From Antedon mediterranea (lineage: Eukaryota; Echinodermata; Crinoidea; Comatulida; Antedonidae): a stretch of 64,000 bases of DNA. Of the stretch, positions 22,361 through 34,289 are shown piece by piece. Positions within the stretch are counted from its first letter, which is position 1; each line of letters opens with the position of its first letter. The stretch is taken from positions 2,728,001 through 2,792,000 of the forward strand of contig NC_092672.1 of the NCBI RefSeq assembly GCF_964355755.1. The letters run 5' to 3'. The translations under genes were made by a program, and so were the position numbers. The notes beneath the pieces are model-generated. The model did no database searches, was not told the origin of the DNA, and saw only the letters and a program-made list of their open reading frames with translations.

Positions 22361-25300
22361 ATGGCTGCGCCTATAAAAAAAACGATAGAGTTGTTTTACG
22401 ACGTTATATCACCATATTCTTGGCTTGCATTTGAAGTAATTATTAATAATAATACACTTCAAAATCTTAGTCTTGACTCTTATTACTTAGTCTTAGCTAC
22501 TCTAGCTACAAACTAAAACTAAAACTTAAAAGGCAAGCTAAGTCTAGCCTAGCTAGGCTTAGTCCTCCCATGCATGGAGAGTAAAGGTCCTGCTCCTGGA
22601 GGCCTAGCTAGGCCCTAGTAGTATAGATTTTAGGCCAGACAAGAGGCCAGGCTAAAATAAAAGGCTGTGCTGTATGCTCTTCTGTCTGCGTAGGAGCTAG
22701 GCTTACTGGCTACTAGCTAGGCGGGCCAACAAACAGTGTTACAACACGGGTGTCACGAAAGCTCAGACCACGAAAGCTCAGACCCCCTAAGACCTAAGAT
22801 CACGAAAGCTAAGACCCAACACCTAAGATTACAAATAATAAGATATACTACAGCTTAAAAACAATACTTGTTTATCCATACATAATTTTAAACACAGTAG
22901 GTTTCATTTATTACCATAAATATAATTTAATACTACCGCAAAACATAGATAAACTCACATTATTTTCGCCCGTTGAGTAAATGTATATTTTTTCTTTACA
23001 ACAAACAAACTTGACGGGTTGTTTGTTGGTATATATTTACTCCATTGTGTTGGTTCAGAGGATGTTTTTCTTACGCACCTGCCTTTCTTGTACAGTATTT
23101 TGACTCCAAATTTGTTGACTAACTTTATCCTGAACACCACACTTTAAAATTAGGACTTATAAGTACTTTCAGAAGGAGAAACACATAATAACAAATAAAT
23201 AAATCCTTTAAATTGATGATTTTACAGATGTGTTTCTTTGTACTGTATACTGTAATGACAATGTAACTCCTCGAGCTCCCATGCTCAATGTTTTTGTTTC
23301 TATGGAGCGCCAAAAGAGCAACAATAATAGTACAAGTATAAAAACAGAAAGAAAACGAAACAAAAAAACTTATCATGATTTTTAAATTAAAATTTATTTG
23401 CCAGTATTTATTTCTTCGTACTTGCATGATTATACTATTATCATTACAATTTTGATTTTACATTGTTCCATCCACACTGTAGATGGACTCCACAGAGTTT
23501 TCAGCCCTCTATATAATTTTTGCTCTTTTGACGTTCCATAGAAACAAAAACATTGAACATGGCCCATGGGGTAGGCCTACTGTACTGTAGGCTAGTCATT
23601 TTGTGTGCGAGAAAAACGTCTGTAAAATCATCAATTTAAAAATGTATTTGTTACTTTTTATGTGATTCTTTTTCATGAAAGTGCCAATTCTAAGGTGTGG
23701 TATTCAGAATAAATGTTGGGAGTTAAAATACAAGGCAGGTGCGAAAGATAAATATTTGTAATCTTAGGTGTTGGGTCTTAGCTTTCGTGATCTTAGGTCT
23801 TAGGGGGTCTGAGCTTTCGTGGTCTGAGCTTTCGTGACACCCGTTACAACACGTCTTTTTTTAGATATGGTCTTCCCAGCATTGAACATTGTTTGACAAT
23901 TGTCTAGTAGCATGATCATTTATTCATTGCATTGTTTTGTTTGTTTTTTTTTGCATTGAAAGTTTTCTATTTTGGGACGGCCAACAATCAATCATTGACA
24001 TTTACATTGAATAATTATTATTTATTGTTTTAGATATTAGGAAGGTACAGGCAAAGATGGAATATAGACTTGCAATACAAGCCGTTTTTTCTAGGAGGTA
24101 TAATGCAGGGAGCAGGTGATATAACATTTGTTATTTCTATACTGTATCAAGGTCTGAAGCATACATGCCAACACTTCCATTTTTGGCTCATATCTCGGCC
24201 AAATATTGTGCTCAATAGCTGTGCTGTAAAAAAATGTCGTTTATCGTTCATTGACCTTCACACCAAGTGTACCTAAACTAGCACCTGATTAATAATAGAG
24301 TTTACGATTTTTTATTTATTTTTTTTTCTGTTTATACGTTTATTAATATGGATGATATATCCGAAATAAAAAGAAATTGAAATTGAATAATAAGTATAAA
24401 CTAAGATAGTTTGAGTAGCATTCTATAGGATTTTACTTGTAATATTTAGATGTGGTGAAACTTAAAGACCCCTTCCCTGCAATTTTGGACGTTTTTTGGA
24501 AAATGATACATATATATCACTTTAAAAACATTAAACCATGTCATTCCTTGTCTTAAATGTACTTTTTATGGTAAATTATGATAAAAAGTGAGAAACAATG
24601 CACTACCTAAGTAGCTCGCGGCGATCGACCTCTCGTGGACGGTCTTAGGCCTAGCCTAGCTAGGCTTAGTTTTGTAGGCCTAGCTGGTAAACATCGGTAA
24701 CGTACGAACATCGTACGCGAGCTATATACCTAGCCTGACGTTGTATAGTTGCTGCATTAATTGTCTTTCTATTTTTGCCAGACTCCGTTGATACAAATTG
24801 GGGAAAACCCGGTATTTTCGCTGAAAAGTTAGGAGTCTTCCATTTGTTTTGGCCTCACGATCGATCGAAAAGTGGGCGAATTACAGGTGAAAAACAAAAA
24901 TATCAATCCGCGCGCAATGCATTTTGGGATTTATAGCGGGCCGCTATAATTATTAGAATCGACTTATTTTTCACATTTTTAACCGTTTAAAGACGAAAAA
25001 AGTTATCGCAATAGGACCATATAGTATTATTTTTACATTAAATATAGTTTGTGATCTTAAATTAGATCTAAAAAACGTAGGGAATGGGGCTTTAACTTAT
25101 TTTTACATTTTTCAGATAATAAGCCGCCAGGGTTGAATCCAATGAAAGCAGTGTACATGTTTGATGACTTAGCAATGCAACGTGATTACACCGGTGTTCT
25201 GTTTTCAAAATCCGTCCCAACGTCATTCTTTGAACAAAGTAAGTTTGAAGGTTTGCATGGCGAAGACAAACAAAGGTTCAGGGATATCATGTTACCGTAC

Positions 25301-26448
25301 CACAAAACTGACTTTTAAATGTGTTAAGAGGATTAGAGTTTCTCTAAATGTATTAAATTATACTTTGTTACAGTTTTGATAAATGTCATTTTGTCATTCT
25401 AGGTTCTTTGACGGCACAGAGATTTTTGACCGTTGTAAATGACCAACATCCAGATGACCTTGAAGAAGTATCAAGACAATTATGGATAAGAATGTGGTCA
25501 AAGGTCAACTAGTTCAAACATTTATTATTTATATATAATATAATTATATTAACTTAAAATGTATACATCTCAGACTAAATTTTCCCCATATTAGTATATG
25601 TTCCCAATTTTAAAACAATCGAACCGCAATGGAATATATAATTTTATTGACTTATCTTATTATTACATAAATATTATAATATTATATATTACATATATAA
25701 ATTTTAGATAATTTTTTTTAACAGAATAAAGATATTACAGATCCCACATCCGTTCTTGAGGTATGTGAATATCTATTTTTTTTTTTTTACTTTTTTTTTG
25801 CAATCAAAATTACAAAAAGCTGGATTAATATTTTTGTTGATTGGGATGAAAATTTAAATTTAATATTATATTACATGATATTTATTGTCATATCAAATCT
25901 ACATCTTCAATTATTTTTAGGCAGCCCAGGCTGCTGGAATGTCTGAAGAGGTTGCTAATAAATGCATGTCAGAGGTCAAAGATCAATCAACAAACGAAGA
26001 GTTAAAAAGAATAACGGGCATTGCACTCGAAAGTGGTGTAAGTAGTTTGAATTTAAAGTTTATTTTATTTTTTAAATTAATTCAATTTACAGTATATATT
26101 GGCGAGTCTGTTGTATACAATTACATATTCAAATAAAAAACGTGATTTTAATTTGTAGGCATTTGGCGCACCATGGATATTAGCTCACAATGACGGAGAA
26201 GTAAAGACATTTTGGGGAACAGATAAAATACCTCTTTTAGCTCATGTAATAGGTAAAAACGCAAACAAATTATCAAATACTTGTAGTAGGCATACGTATT
26301 TTAGTATTTTAAAATCACTGTATTATTATCAGTATTGTCATCATATCTTTGTCAATGTTTTCATTAGAAATTAATACTGTGATAATATTATTTTATACTT
26401 ACAGGTGAAAAATGGGAAGGTCCATTAAAACCATCATCAAAATTATAG
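22361..26448 (+). CDS. GSTK1: Glutathione S-transferase kappa 1, eight exons, peroxisomal SKL end
   Basis: Kappa-class GST of the thioredoxin-like DsbA fold, acting in mitochondria and peroxisomes. Exons: 22361-22435, 24034-24115, 25116-25238, 25403-25503, 25725-25760, 25921-26037, 26159-26252 and 26405-26448; 672 nt, 223 residues, close to the 226 of human GSTK1, with consistent phases. The N-terminus has the signature LFYDVISPYSWLAFE including the catalytic SPYS serine. The rest aligns readily: NIDLQYKPFFLGGIM, NKPPGLNP, RFLTVVND, LWIRMWS, AAGMS, SGAFGAPW and LLAHVIGEKWEGP. The protein ends in SKL, a canonical PTS1 peroxisomal signal, where human has ARL. Intron 1 holds a 1.1-kb element and intron 2 a MITE. 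The exon 3 to 4 junction gives Ser-Ser-Leu. Confidence 0.93.
22748..23842. mobile_element. GGGTGT...ACACCC element with 10-bp target duplication (copy in GSTK1 intron 1)
   Basis: Inverted ends GGGTGTCACGAAAGCTCAGA / its complement, followed by sub-repeats of CACGAAAGCT and CCTAAGA. Flanked by GTTACAACAC (22738-22747 and 23843-23852), ten bases. The interior is itself inverted: GTTTCTATGGAGCGCC pairs with GACGTTCCATAGAAAC. No transposase was found. Target length and foldback structure suggest a Mutator-like group. A second copy, in inverse orientation, is at 45933-47009. Confidence 0.88.
24466..25091. mobile_element. TTAA-flanked MITE in GSTK1 intron 2
   Basis: Inverted ends AGACCCCTTCCCTGC and the complement of GTAGGGAATGGGGCT, each next to TTAA (24462-24465 and 25092-25095). 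The dead GSTK1 copy has an empty site here (around 41960). TTAA targets point to a piggyBac- or Kolobok-type transposase. The interior includes AGGCCTAGC runs and no frame. Confidence 0.8.
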
Positions 26449-28231
26449 TCTGCTGCCCTCTACAGGTTTCAGTTTGTCAAACTTTTTAAACAAGATCAAC
26501 ATTACTGCTGTTTTAATCAAAAATTGTATCATGGTTTTAATTGTGATTGTAAATAATATTTGTAGTTATCTATTATATTCATTGCAACCACTATTTTTAA
26601 TTCATCATTACAAGAAACCAATTTAGGATGTAATATTGTAAAAAATTGATTATAACCAAACCTTTAAAATTTATGAATACTGTATTAAAATCAACGATAT
26701 TTTATAAACAATATATAATATAAACGGTGACTTTGTTGTAAAATAATGTGTAACATTAAAGTAAAGGAATTATCACCAGTTTATTTGCATAGTGTATAGT
26801 TTTTATTGAAACAGCTAAAATATATATTAATCGAAGACTTAGACCTTTACAAAAAATGACAGAAATTAAATTTAGAGTAAGTTAGGTCCATCCCCTCAAA
26901 CACTCTCCCCTGCCAAACCATTGTATTGTCTCTATTATAACACTACATCTGTATCCTCACTTTAAAGTGATCTGAGCATCTCGCAAATAGTAAATCAAAA
27001 ACACTCCTTGTATTAGAATTATTAGGTTGGCATTTTGACTGAACTTTAAAAAATAACATTTTAATTTACTTCTGGTTTAATTGATTAGGAGGAGATGGAT
27101 AGATTTTTGAATGTTTTTATTAATTTGTTTTTTAATGGGTTTGCTACTAAAGCTCTGTCCACACTGGAGAGCAAGAAGTGTGATGAATTGTAAAGCTCTG
27201 TATTTACACTTTATGTGACATTATGATGTCATATCTCTAACATATTTGGGCATATCACACTTGTTTATATTTAGACTAAAAAAATGAAGTGATTTTGGGT
27301 GACAAAGGGTGGACCTCGCGAAACTAGTGCTACCCCTCCCACTGGACCTGCCCCTGATCACATGATTATGACATCATGGTCTCTGCAGGTTTATTTTTGA
27401 CATACTGTAGACATCACACAATACTAAGAAAAGATAACATTTAAAAAAACTTTATTATTAATTTTGTCCTCAAGAAAAAGTTATTTTACTTGAGTCATTG
27501 GAACAACGTTCATAATAATTAACATTACTATCAATATCAACAATAATTACATAAAAATATTCCAAAAACTTAACAATAATATACAAAATAATAATATTTA
27601 ATAAGTATACACAGATGGAATATAACCGTACAGAACATATTACTTTAAAATGACAATTGTTATTTATTAATAATTATACTGCAAAGTAGATTATTAATAT
27701 ATTATTAAATGATTTAATTTTTGTTTTCTTATAATAACCATTATATAATACTATAGGCATTCATACACAACTATCACATAATGTAATCACTGTATACACA
27801 TTCACATTCACTACAAATGAAATCTATCAAGATATAAGTTCTAGACCTATTTAGGCTAGGCCTAGGCCTACAGAGTTTTCAGCTAGTATACTATAGTATA
27901 GTTGCAGCTGTTTTGACTACGCGTATGATGTAGACACGCGCGCGACAAGGTAGATGAATATGGATGAATTTGATGATCGCGACCAAAATATATAACTAAA
28001 ACAAAATTTATTTCTTTAAAAACCACAATTATAATAACAAATTATTACTAAACAGTTTTTATAACATATCAATTAATTACATGCCATTTTTAGATTTACA
28101 GATACAATTCTATTTTTTAATTACAATATTGACACTTGTATACTGCGACTTTTACAAATGCGCTCTTTATATCAATTGGGATGTAGTGTACATTTACATA
28201 CTGTAGTTATTGGCGGATGATGATCGTGAAT
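26449..28231. other. GSTK1 3' flank and boundary to unit 2
   Basis: The GSTK1 3' UTR has ATTAAA near 26754; the sequence to about 27100 is matched behind the dead GSTK1 copy. A partial MITE lies at 27151-27265. From about 27900 the sequence repeats that at 130-460 behind NLR-1, marking where the NLR duplicate begins. Otherwise no gene was seen. Confidence 0.5.
28007..28012 (-). promoter_or_regulatory. Candidate polyadenylation signal of NLR-2
   Basis: AATAAA on the minus strand about 220 bases downstream of the NLR-2 stop, at the position equivalent to the NLR-1 signal. Confidence 0.5.
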
Positions 28232-31200
28232 TTAATAACAGAAAGGTATCTTTCTCTTCAAACACACTTCGGTCAAGTAATTAATTTTTTCACCTGATAG
28301 ATTGCAATCCCTCATGTTAAGCCACTCCAGCTTAGGACACATAATGAGTAATGAAGACATTGAATTAACATCAAGGTTGTGAAGGTTATTACCAGAGATA
28401 AAGAGATAACGTAGTGCTAATTGAACTTGTTTGAGAGAACATTCTGTACCCAAGTGATTGATGACGTCACCTGATAGATTGCAATCCCTCATGTCAAGCA
28501 CCCTCAGCTTAGGACACATAATGAGACACAGTGAATTAACATCAATGTTGTGAAGGTTATTACCAGAGATATCGAGATAACGTAATGCTAATTGAACTTG
28601 TTTGAGAGAACATTCTGTAACGAAGTGTTTGAATGCATCAGCGTCTTTTAATAGATTCTCAATAATCATGTATTCGTCATATTCAGCTATGGCTAAAATG
28701 TGTGCAATTACTTTTCCCTTGCACTCCCCTGCTATCCTACTACTACTAAAATGCGCGATTTCTTCATCAAAATCCTTCATGCAATAAAGTTGCATAATCA
28801 GACGGTTGAAATGTCCATCACACTGTTCACCTGGACTTATGTGTTTAATAAAAAATCCTATGGAGGTAGCTATATCGGCCGAAGGATTCTTTATTTCTAA
28901 ATCTTGAATGTGATAATTCAAAGCATTTACCACAGCATCTTTATGGTTTTTTTTAACAAACTTTAAATTACTCGGCAGAGAGCGATATGTTGACAAACTA
29001 TTTGTAACCCAGTGCTTTAAAAAAGCATTAGCGTTAGCACCAAGGAAACCAATTGCAAACTCTCTTGCTTTGTTTAAATACTCACTTTCTCTTATCACCT
29101 GCCATTCAGTATCATCCAATGGTGTAAGTATTCGTCTTACATCTTCTGTGAATTCATTCTCGATACCATCACTTTCACATAATTTGCTCAAGTACAGTCC
29201 TACTAATGACTCAACTATCAACTTGTGAGGAGGCATGAAAACACTTTCAAAGTTAGATTTTAAAATCGGTGCTTCTTCATAAACAAATCCAAGTTTTACG
29301 GCCATGTCAATCATATCTCTTGTAGAATGTGTATCATTCAAATCTTTCATGTTTATTGAAAGTTGATTCTCTTTTAATTTTTTATACATACATTTTCCTA
29401 ACAAAATCATAGCATGTATATATTTTGCTGGAGTGTGTTCAAATTTAGAAATTTTGGCAAATTGTTTTTGTTTGTTAAACTGATTTAAAATACTACGGAA
29501 TAGTTGTTTAAAAAGATCAGAACTGTCACTAGGAAGACTTTCATTATCCTCCCATAGAATACAAATTGAAAGAAGTAACATCGGGTTTTTGCACATCAAA
29601 TAGGCTTCTTCATGTTTTCTCCCAGCCAAATAACTGTGAATATCCAACTCTTCTTTAAGCGACTCTCCCAATTCTGGTTTTCCAAAATACTTAAAATGAT
29701 TGACAATATACTTACCTATACTATCTTTGTTAAACCCCTTAACCCTTACATGTACGTTGCACGATTTTATGAAATAATTGATGTTTTCTGATCGGGACGT
29801 AAGCACTACAGTACTTTTTTTAAAGCTATTCCCGCTGAAAATTCTGGTTATGGTTTGATTATTAAATCTTAATTCATCTAATCCATCTAGTAGCAAAACA
29901 ATTTTGCCTTCATGTATCTTTATAAATTTCTTAATTAACCGTGGATCATTTGGGAGATCTGTTTCTAAATTAAAATCTTCCATATCCAGTTGCTTTACAA
30001 TTAGGTCAAATATGTTATCACCTTCTTCTAAATCTCGTATACTTAAAAAAAATACAATTTTACCTTCAAATGCTTTAATTGATTGACATGGAGTGGCCCA
30101 GTTGAATGATAAATGTCTTAATATGGTAGTTTTACCAATACCTCCCTCGCCCTCTATAAGAGCTTTACATCCAGGTTTAGAACTGATAACATCAATCACT
30201 TCTTCTAATGTTGTTGGTTTGCTGGTTTCTTTATTGTTTTCACTTTCCGTTAGTAATTCCATATCGGTAAACATATGTGAAATGTCAACTTTGTATATAT
30301 CATTCATTGTTGCAGGTGTAAATGTACTGGCCTGTTTGCACTTTTCCGTTTGTATTTTAATCAGATATGTTTGTATCTTTTCTAAAAACAAAGAAAGTTA
30401 TTCAATAGAATATTATACTTAATCATATTCTATTAAGCATTTTATATATTATTATTATTATTCTTGATATAAATTCATCTTAATTACCGTATTTATTTAT
30501 ATTTTGTTTATTTTAGTAGGCCTAAGTTGGTAACAATCATAGTGGTTAGGTTGTTCTTTTTACAGGCCTAGATAATGTCCATCCTGAAATATTTTATAAA
30601 AAATTGCTATAATATTAATTTATTATAGCAATTTTAAACTATTTACTTAATAGCAGACTCTGTGGTATAGATATTTGTATCGTGCTTTTTGTAAATTATT
30701 AAGGTTTTAGAGGGCGACAAACACATTTTCTTTACTATCAGAAACAGAAAACTGTAATTCATAAAGAGGGCAGCAAACCGAAAAATAAATTTATCACAAA
30801 TCAATACTGAAGATGTACGTTCAGGCCGGTAGACCACGATATTTCAGATTTAAATCAAACTAACTCGGTCAAAAAACGATATATGTATGTAAGTTTCATA
30901 TTTAGTTGTTAATTTCTTAATTTTCGTTGCAATAAAAGAGTCAACCTTTTTCTGCGTTTCTTGTCCTTTGTTACTAGTAGTCGACACATCCACTGTTTAA
31001 TAAATAAATAAATAACTGTCTTAATAATTATTATCAAACCGACCTTATTACTTTACAATTATTCTACCGCATAATAAACTTCTTTATAGGAGAAAACTTT
31101 TAGAGTTTACAGTTATTAACTAACCTGTTTCTGCTTTTTGCGTTCCTTGTTCTTTGTTACTAGTGTTCGGCACATTTACTGTTTAATGATAAATTAATAG

Positions 31201-34200
31201 ATAAATAGTTTAGTTAATTAAAAATAATTATAAATTTCATAATATATAAATACAATTCTAATCTAAAGAAATACAGTTTTCATTGCAGAAATATTCCAAT
31301 TTAAGTAGTCAATATATATTGCAATTAAGGTCTTTTTTTACCAAAAAAAAAATCCTTTTTAGTAACCACTTGTATATAGAGGGCGACAAACACAAGTTGA
31401 AATCAATCAGAAGAAGAAAACTTCAATCTCTGTACTGACATGATCGGAAATGACGTCAAACTGGTTTTTTTATAAACCAAAAGAGACAATAGGCCTAACC
31501 AAAGTAAAACAAGACTAAATATTCAACAAAATCCGAGATTAGATACATTTTACAGAGAGCATAAATTCAGAAACCTTCCACCCATTGAATTGTAATATTA
31601 TTTGTTAATCAGTGTAACTCACCAGTTTCTGATTTAACTTCTTTTTGTGTTTCTTCGTTAGACCTACCACTGGTCGGTGGCACTTCCTCTGTTAATAAAA
31701 ATAACAGGAGAAATCTGAATTTACAATAATTTTAGGGATTCATTTAAGCATAAATAATATCTAATTAAGATATAAAAAAACCTAAACCATTCGAATTAAA
31801 TTCAAATAATGGCCAAACGAGTTTTGTTACATATCAAACAAATCAATGGTGATGTGATTGATTGTTGTTTTCCTCGTAAATATTTGTAGTATGCCCTGCT
31901 CAACCTACCAGTTGATTTTAGAGTCAAAGTTTTCTAGATTTATAATAATCCTTCTTTTCACAAATTTGTTGAATTAGATTAGGAATGATGAATGGAATGT
32001 ATTTGTGGTTGATTTGGCTTCAGTAATATCATTTCTATATTATATTTTTTCAATAATTGAAAACATGCCTCTGGATATCAATTAATCAATCAATTTATTT
32101 GGAAAAATTGCACCTTTACATCGGTGGCACACACAGTAAGTGGTGCATCCATATTAAACACAATTAACATAAAATGACGGATACTTAAGCTAATTTACAA
32201 AGTTAAAAAATTAAAAAAAAAAAATTAAAAATTAGTACTATATACTGTGGCAATATTTGTCTGACATGAGTTAATACATCATTTTAGTTAAATATAGAGA
32301 TATTGGTTCCATGTGTGTTAAGGAACCTCCATCTTTTATCGGTTTTCTCAATCGTCATATTCATTTATTTACAATAAGGTAAGTATAAAAAATGATGATA
32401 ACGTTGTATCTTAATGAGTAGTTATTAAGCTATCGTCTAATAAAGGTTTTAATAACACTACCAAATATTGACTGGGAAACAATCACAATTATACAATATG
32501 TCGTGTGTTACTTGTTTGGTTCACACTAAGGTAATGCAATAATGTAGACCCAACGCAAGCGAATAGACCAATGATAAGCGACAGTTCGAATAATGCATCG
32601 CTTGTGATTGGTCAATTCACGACGTTGCTTAATATTTAATGTATATCTCTAGGACTCGTAACAGTACGGTAACTAATCTGTTTCTGATTTAACTTCTTTT
32701 CGTGTTCCTTCATTACTACTGGTCATCGGCACTTCCACTTTATAAATATATAATTAACAGAAAACAATCTAAATTAATATTAGGAGCGCAATTCAGCATA
32801 GAATTAATTTATATATAAATACTATTTCCATTATAATTATACACATTACTAACAAAATGAAATCATTTTGTTAGTGTACGTCTATACATATTGGTAACAA
32901 AATTAACAATTTTCTGACTTCATATCTGTTCTCATTCTCTTGTTACTACTATGCACTTTCTCTTATAAATAAAAACAAATCTAATGACTTTTACCTAGTG
33001 AATGAAATGATTATTTCTAGATATTGTTTATTTTCAAAATAATACGTTTGTGAATGTTATTCAAATTGAATTGTATTATGTTATGGTTAATGTATATACT
33101 GTAAATACAATACCTGATTCTGACTCAGATCCGTTCGTCTGCCTCTTCTTCCTTCCTGTCATTTTGGATCCGCCGCTGTTATCCTCTGCTTGTATTCCTT
33201 GTTCGTTGTTAGGCCTACAGCTGGTGGTTGGCAATTCTTCTGTTTAAAATAACAAACTGAATTTACAATATTATCTATCTTGTGAACAACCAATGATTAG
33301 AGTATCAATCCAGCTAATATACAACATTACGTATTAATTAGGTTTTTATAGAGGGTGACAAATAAAATATGCTCAACAGAAGGCAGTAAAATAAAAAAAA
33401 AATAAAAAATCTGTAATAGATGTTTAGTCAGCGATCTTTCAGATTAAATACAAAACCGTATATCAAATTTATTCGACTAAACGCCTCCCTTTGAATACAC
33501 GCCTCTCTCAAATAAACGCCCTATTAAAACATCGTTTTGTATGTAGGCTTACAAAGTAGAATTTATTGACTTTCATGATCTCTACAATTTAGCAAACATA
33601 TTAATTATATTGATGCAATTGTTAATTTTGTTACAATAACGGATTTTGTTTGATAATTAGTTCCTGTTACATACCTTGTGTCAGGCATTTCATCGTTGAT
33701 GCCAGTCCAATTTTGTTAAGAATGTTAATAAACTCTTCTTTTTTTTCTTCACAAAGTATTTGTCTTTGTTCCAAGTCTATAATCATACTCCAAGAGTCTT
33801 CATAATTCTTTAAAGGATTGTTGAAGAGTGCATCAATTTTCTTAACAGCAGCCTTTCTTAGTTCGTTTCCAAAATCTGCAATCCAGTGTCGATATGGGGT
33901 GAAATTTATAATTTGTATTTCTTGAACTTCAAAGATAGATTGTTGGAAAACTTTGATAGCTCCAAACGTTTGTGTTACTTTTATCGTTTCATAAAGTAAC
34001 TCCAGATTGCCTGGGCTTAAACGTCCTGTTTTCCTCAATGCATTCAGTAGATCTATCGTTGTGTTGGCTTTGTCTATGTCTGCTACTGAAATTAAATCGT
34101 GGTATAAAACCTTCAGCTGTCTGACCAGGTTGTTTTTATCATACCATTCTGAAAAGTTCACCAAGTCCACATTAAAATCTATTTCTAAAAAAATAAAAAG

Positions 34201-34289
34201 TGGGAAAAAGAAAAGATTAGAAAAAACATTTTAAAATTGTTTTCGATGCAATACAAAAACACCATTTTTTGTTTATTACCTGTTGCCAT
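28232..34289 (-). CDS. NLR-2: DED-like / NACHT / LRR innate immune receptor (paralogue of NLR-1)
   Basis: Exons with intact sites: 34280-34289 (MAT), 33675-34184 (DED, 510 nt, same length as NLR-1), mini-exons 33114-33239, 31623-31688 and 31125-31178, and 28232-30381 (NACHT-LRR). They sum to 2916 nt, 971 residues, one frame. Walker A GEGGIGKTT near residue 333 and Walker B LLLDGLDEL near 417 are preserved. Only two LRR units are present, against four in NLR-1. The DED exon differs from NLR-1 at only a handful of codons, while the NACHT exon is more diverged, particularly around SYLAGRKHEEAY. Three further mini-exons have lost splice donors and are probably skipped; skipping preserves the frame. 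Probably functional, with a shorter linker. Confidence 0.83.
30940..30995 (-). pseudogene. NLR-2 linker mini-exon truncated by a 280-bp deletion
   Basis: Matches NLR-1 exon 3889-3951 up to GAAACGCAGAA, then joins intron sequence (ACTCTTTTATTGC). The segment equivalent to 3622-3899 is missing, including the donor. The acceptor and peptide start (VDVSTTSNKGQ) are intact. Confidence 0.75.
32686..32970 (-). pseudogene. Two NLR-2 linker mini-exons with destroyed donor sites
   Basis: The equivalent of NLR-1 exon 5629-5688 (32686-32744 region) has its donor changed from GTTAGT to ATTAGT, although its acceptor is in better shape than in NLR-1, which carries a deletion there. The equivalent of 5826-5876 (about 32907-32955) ends in GAAAATTGTTAAT in place of GAAACAGGTTAG, which removes the donor and brings in a stop. 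Both would have been phase 1-1. Confidence 0.7.
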
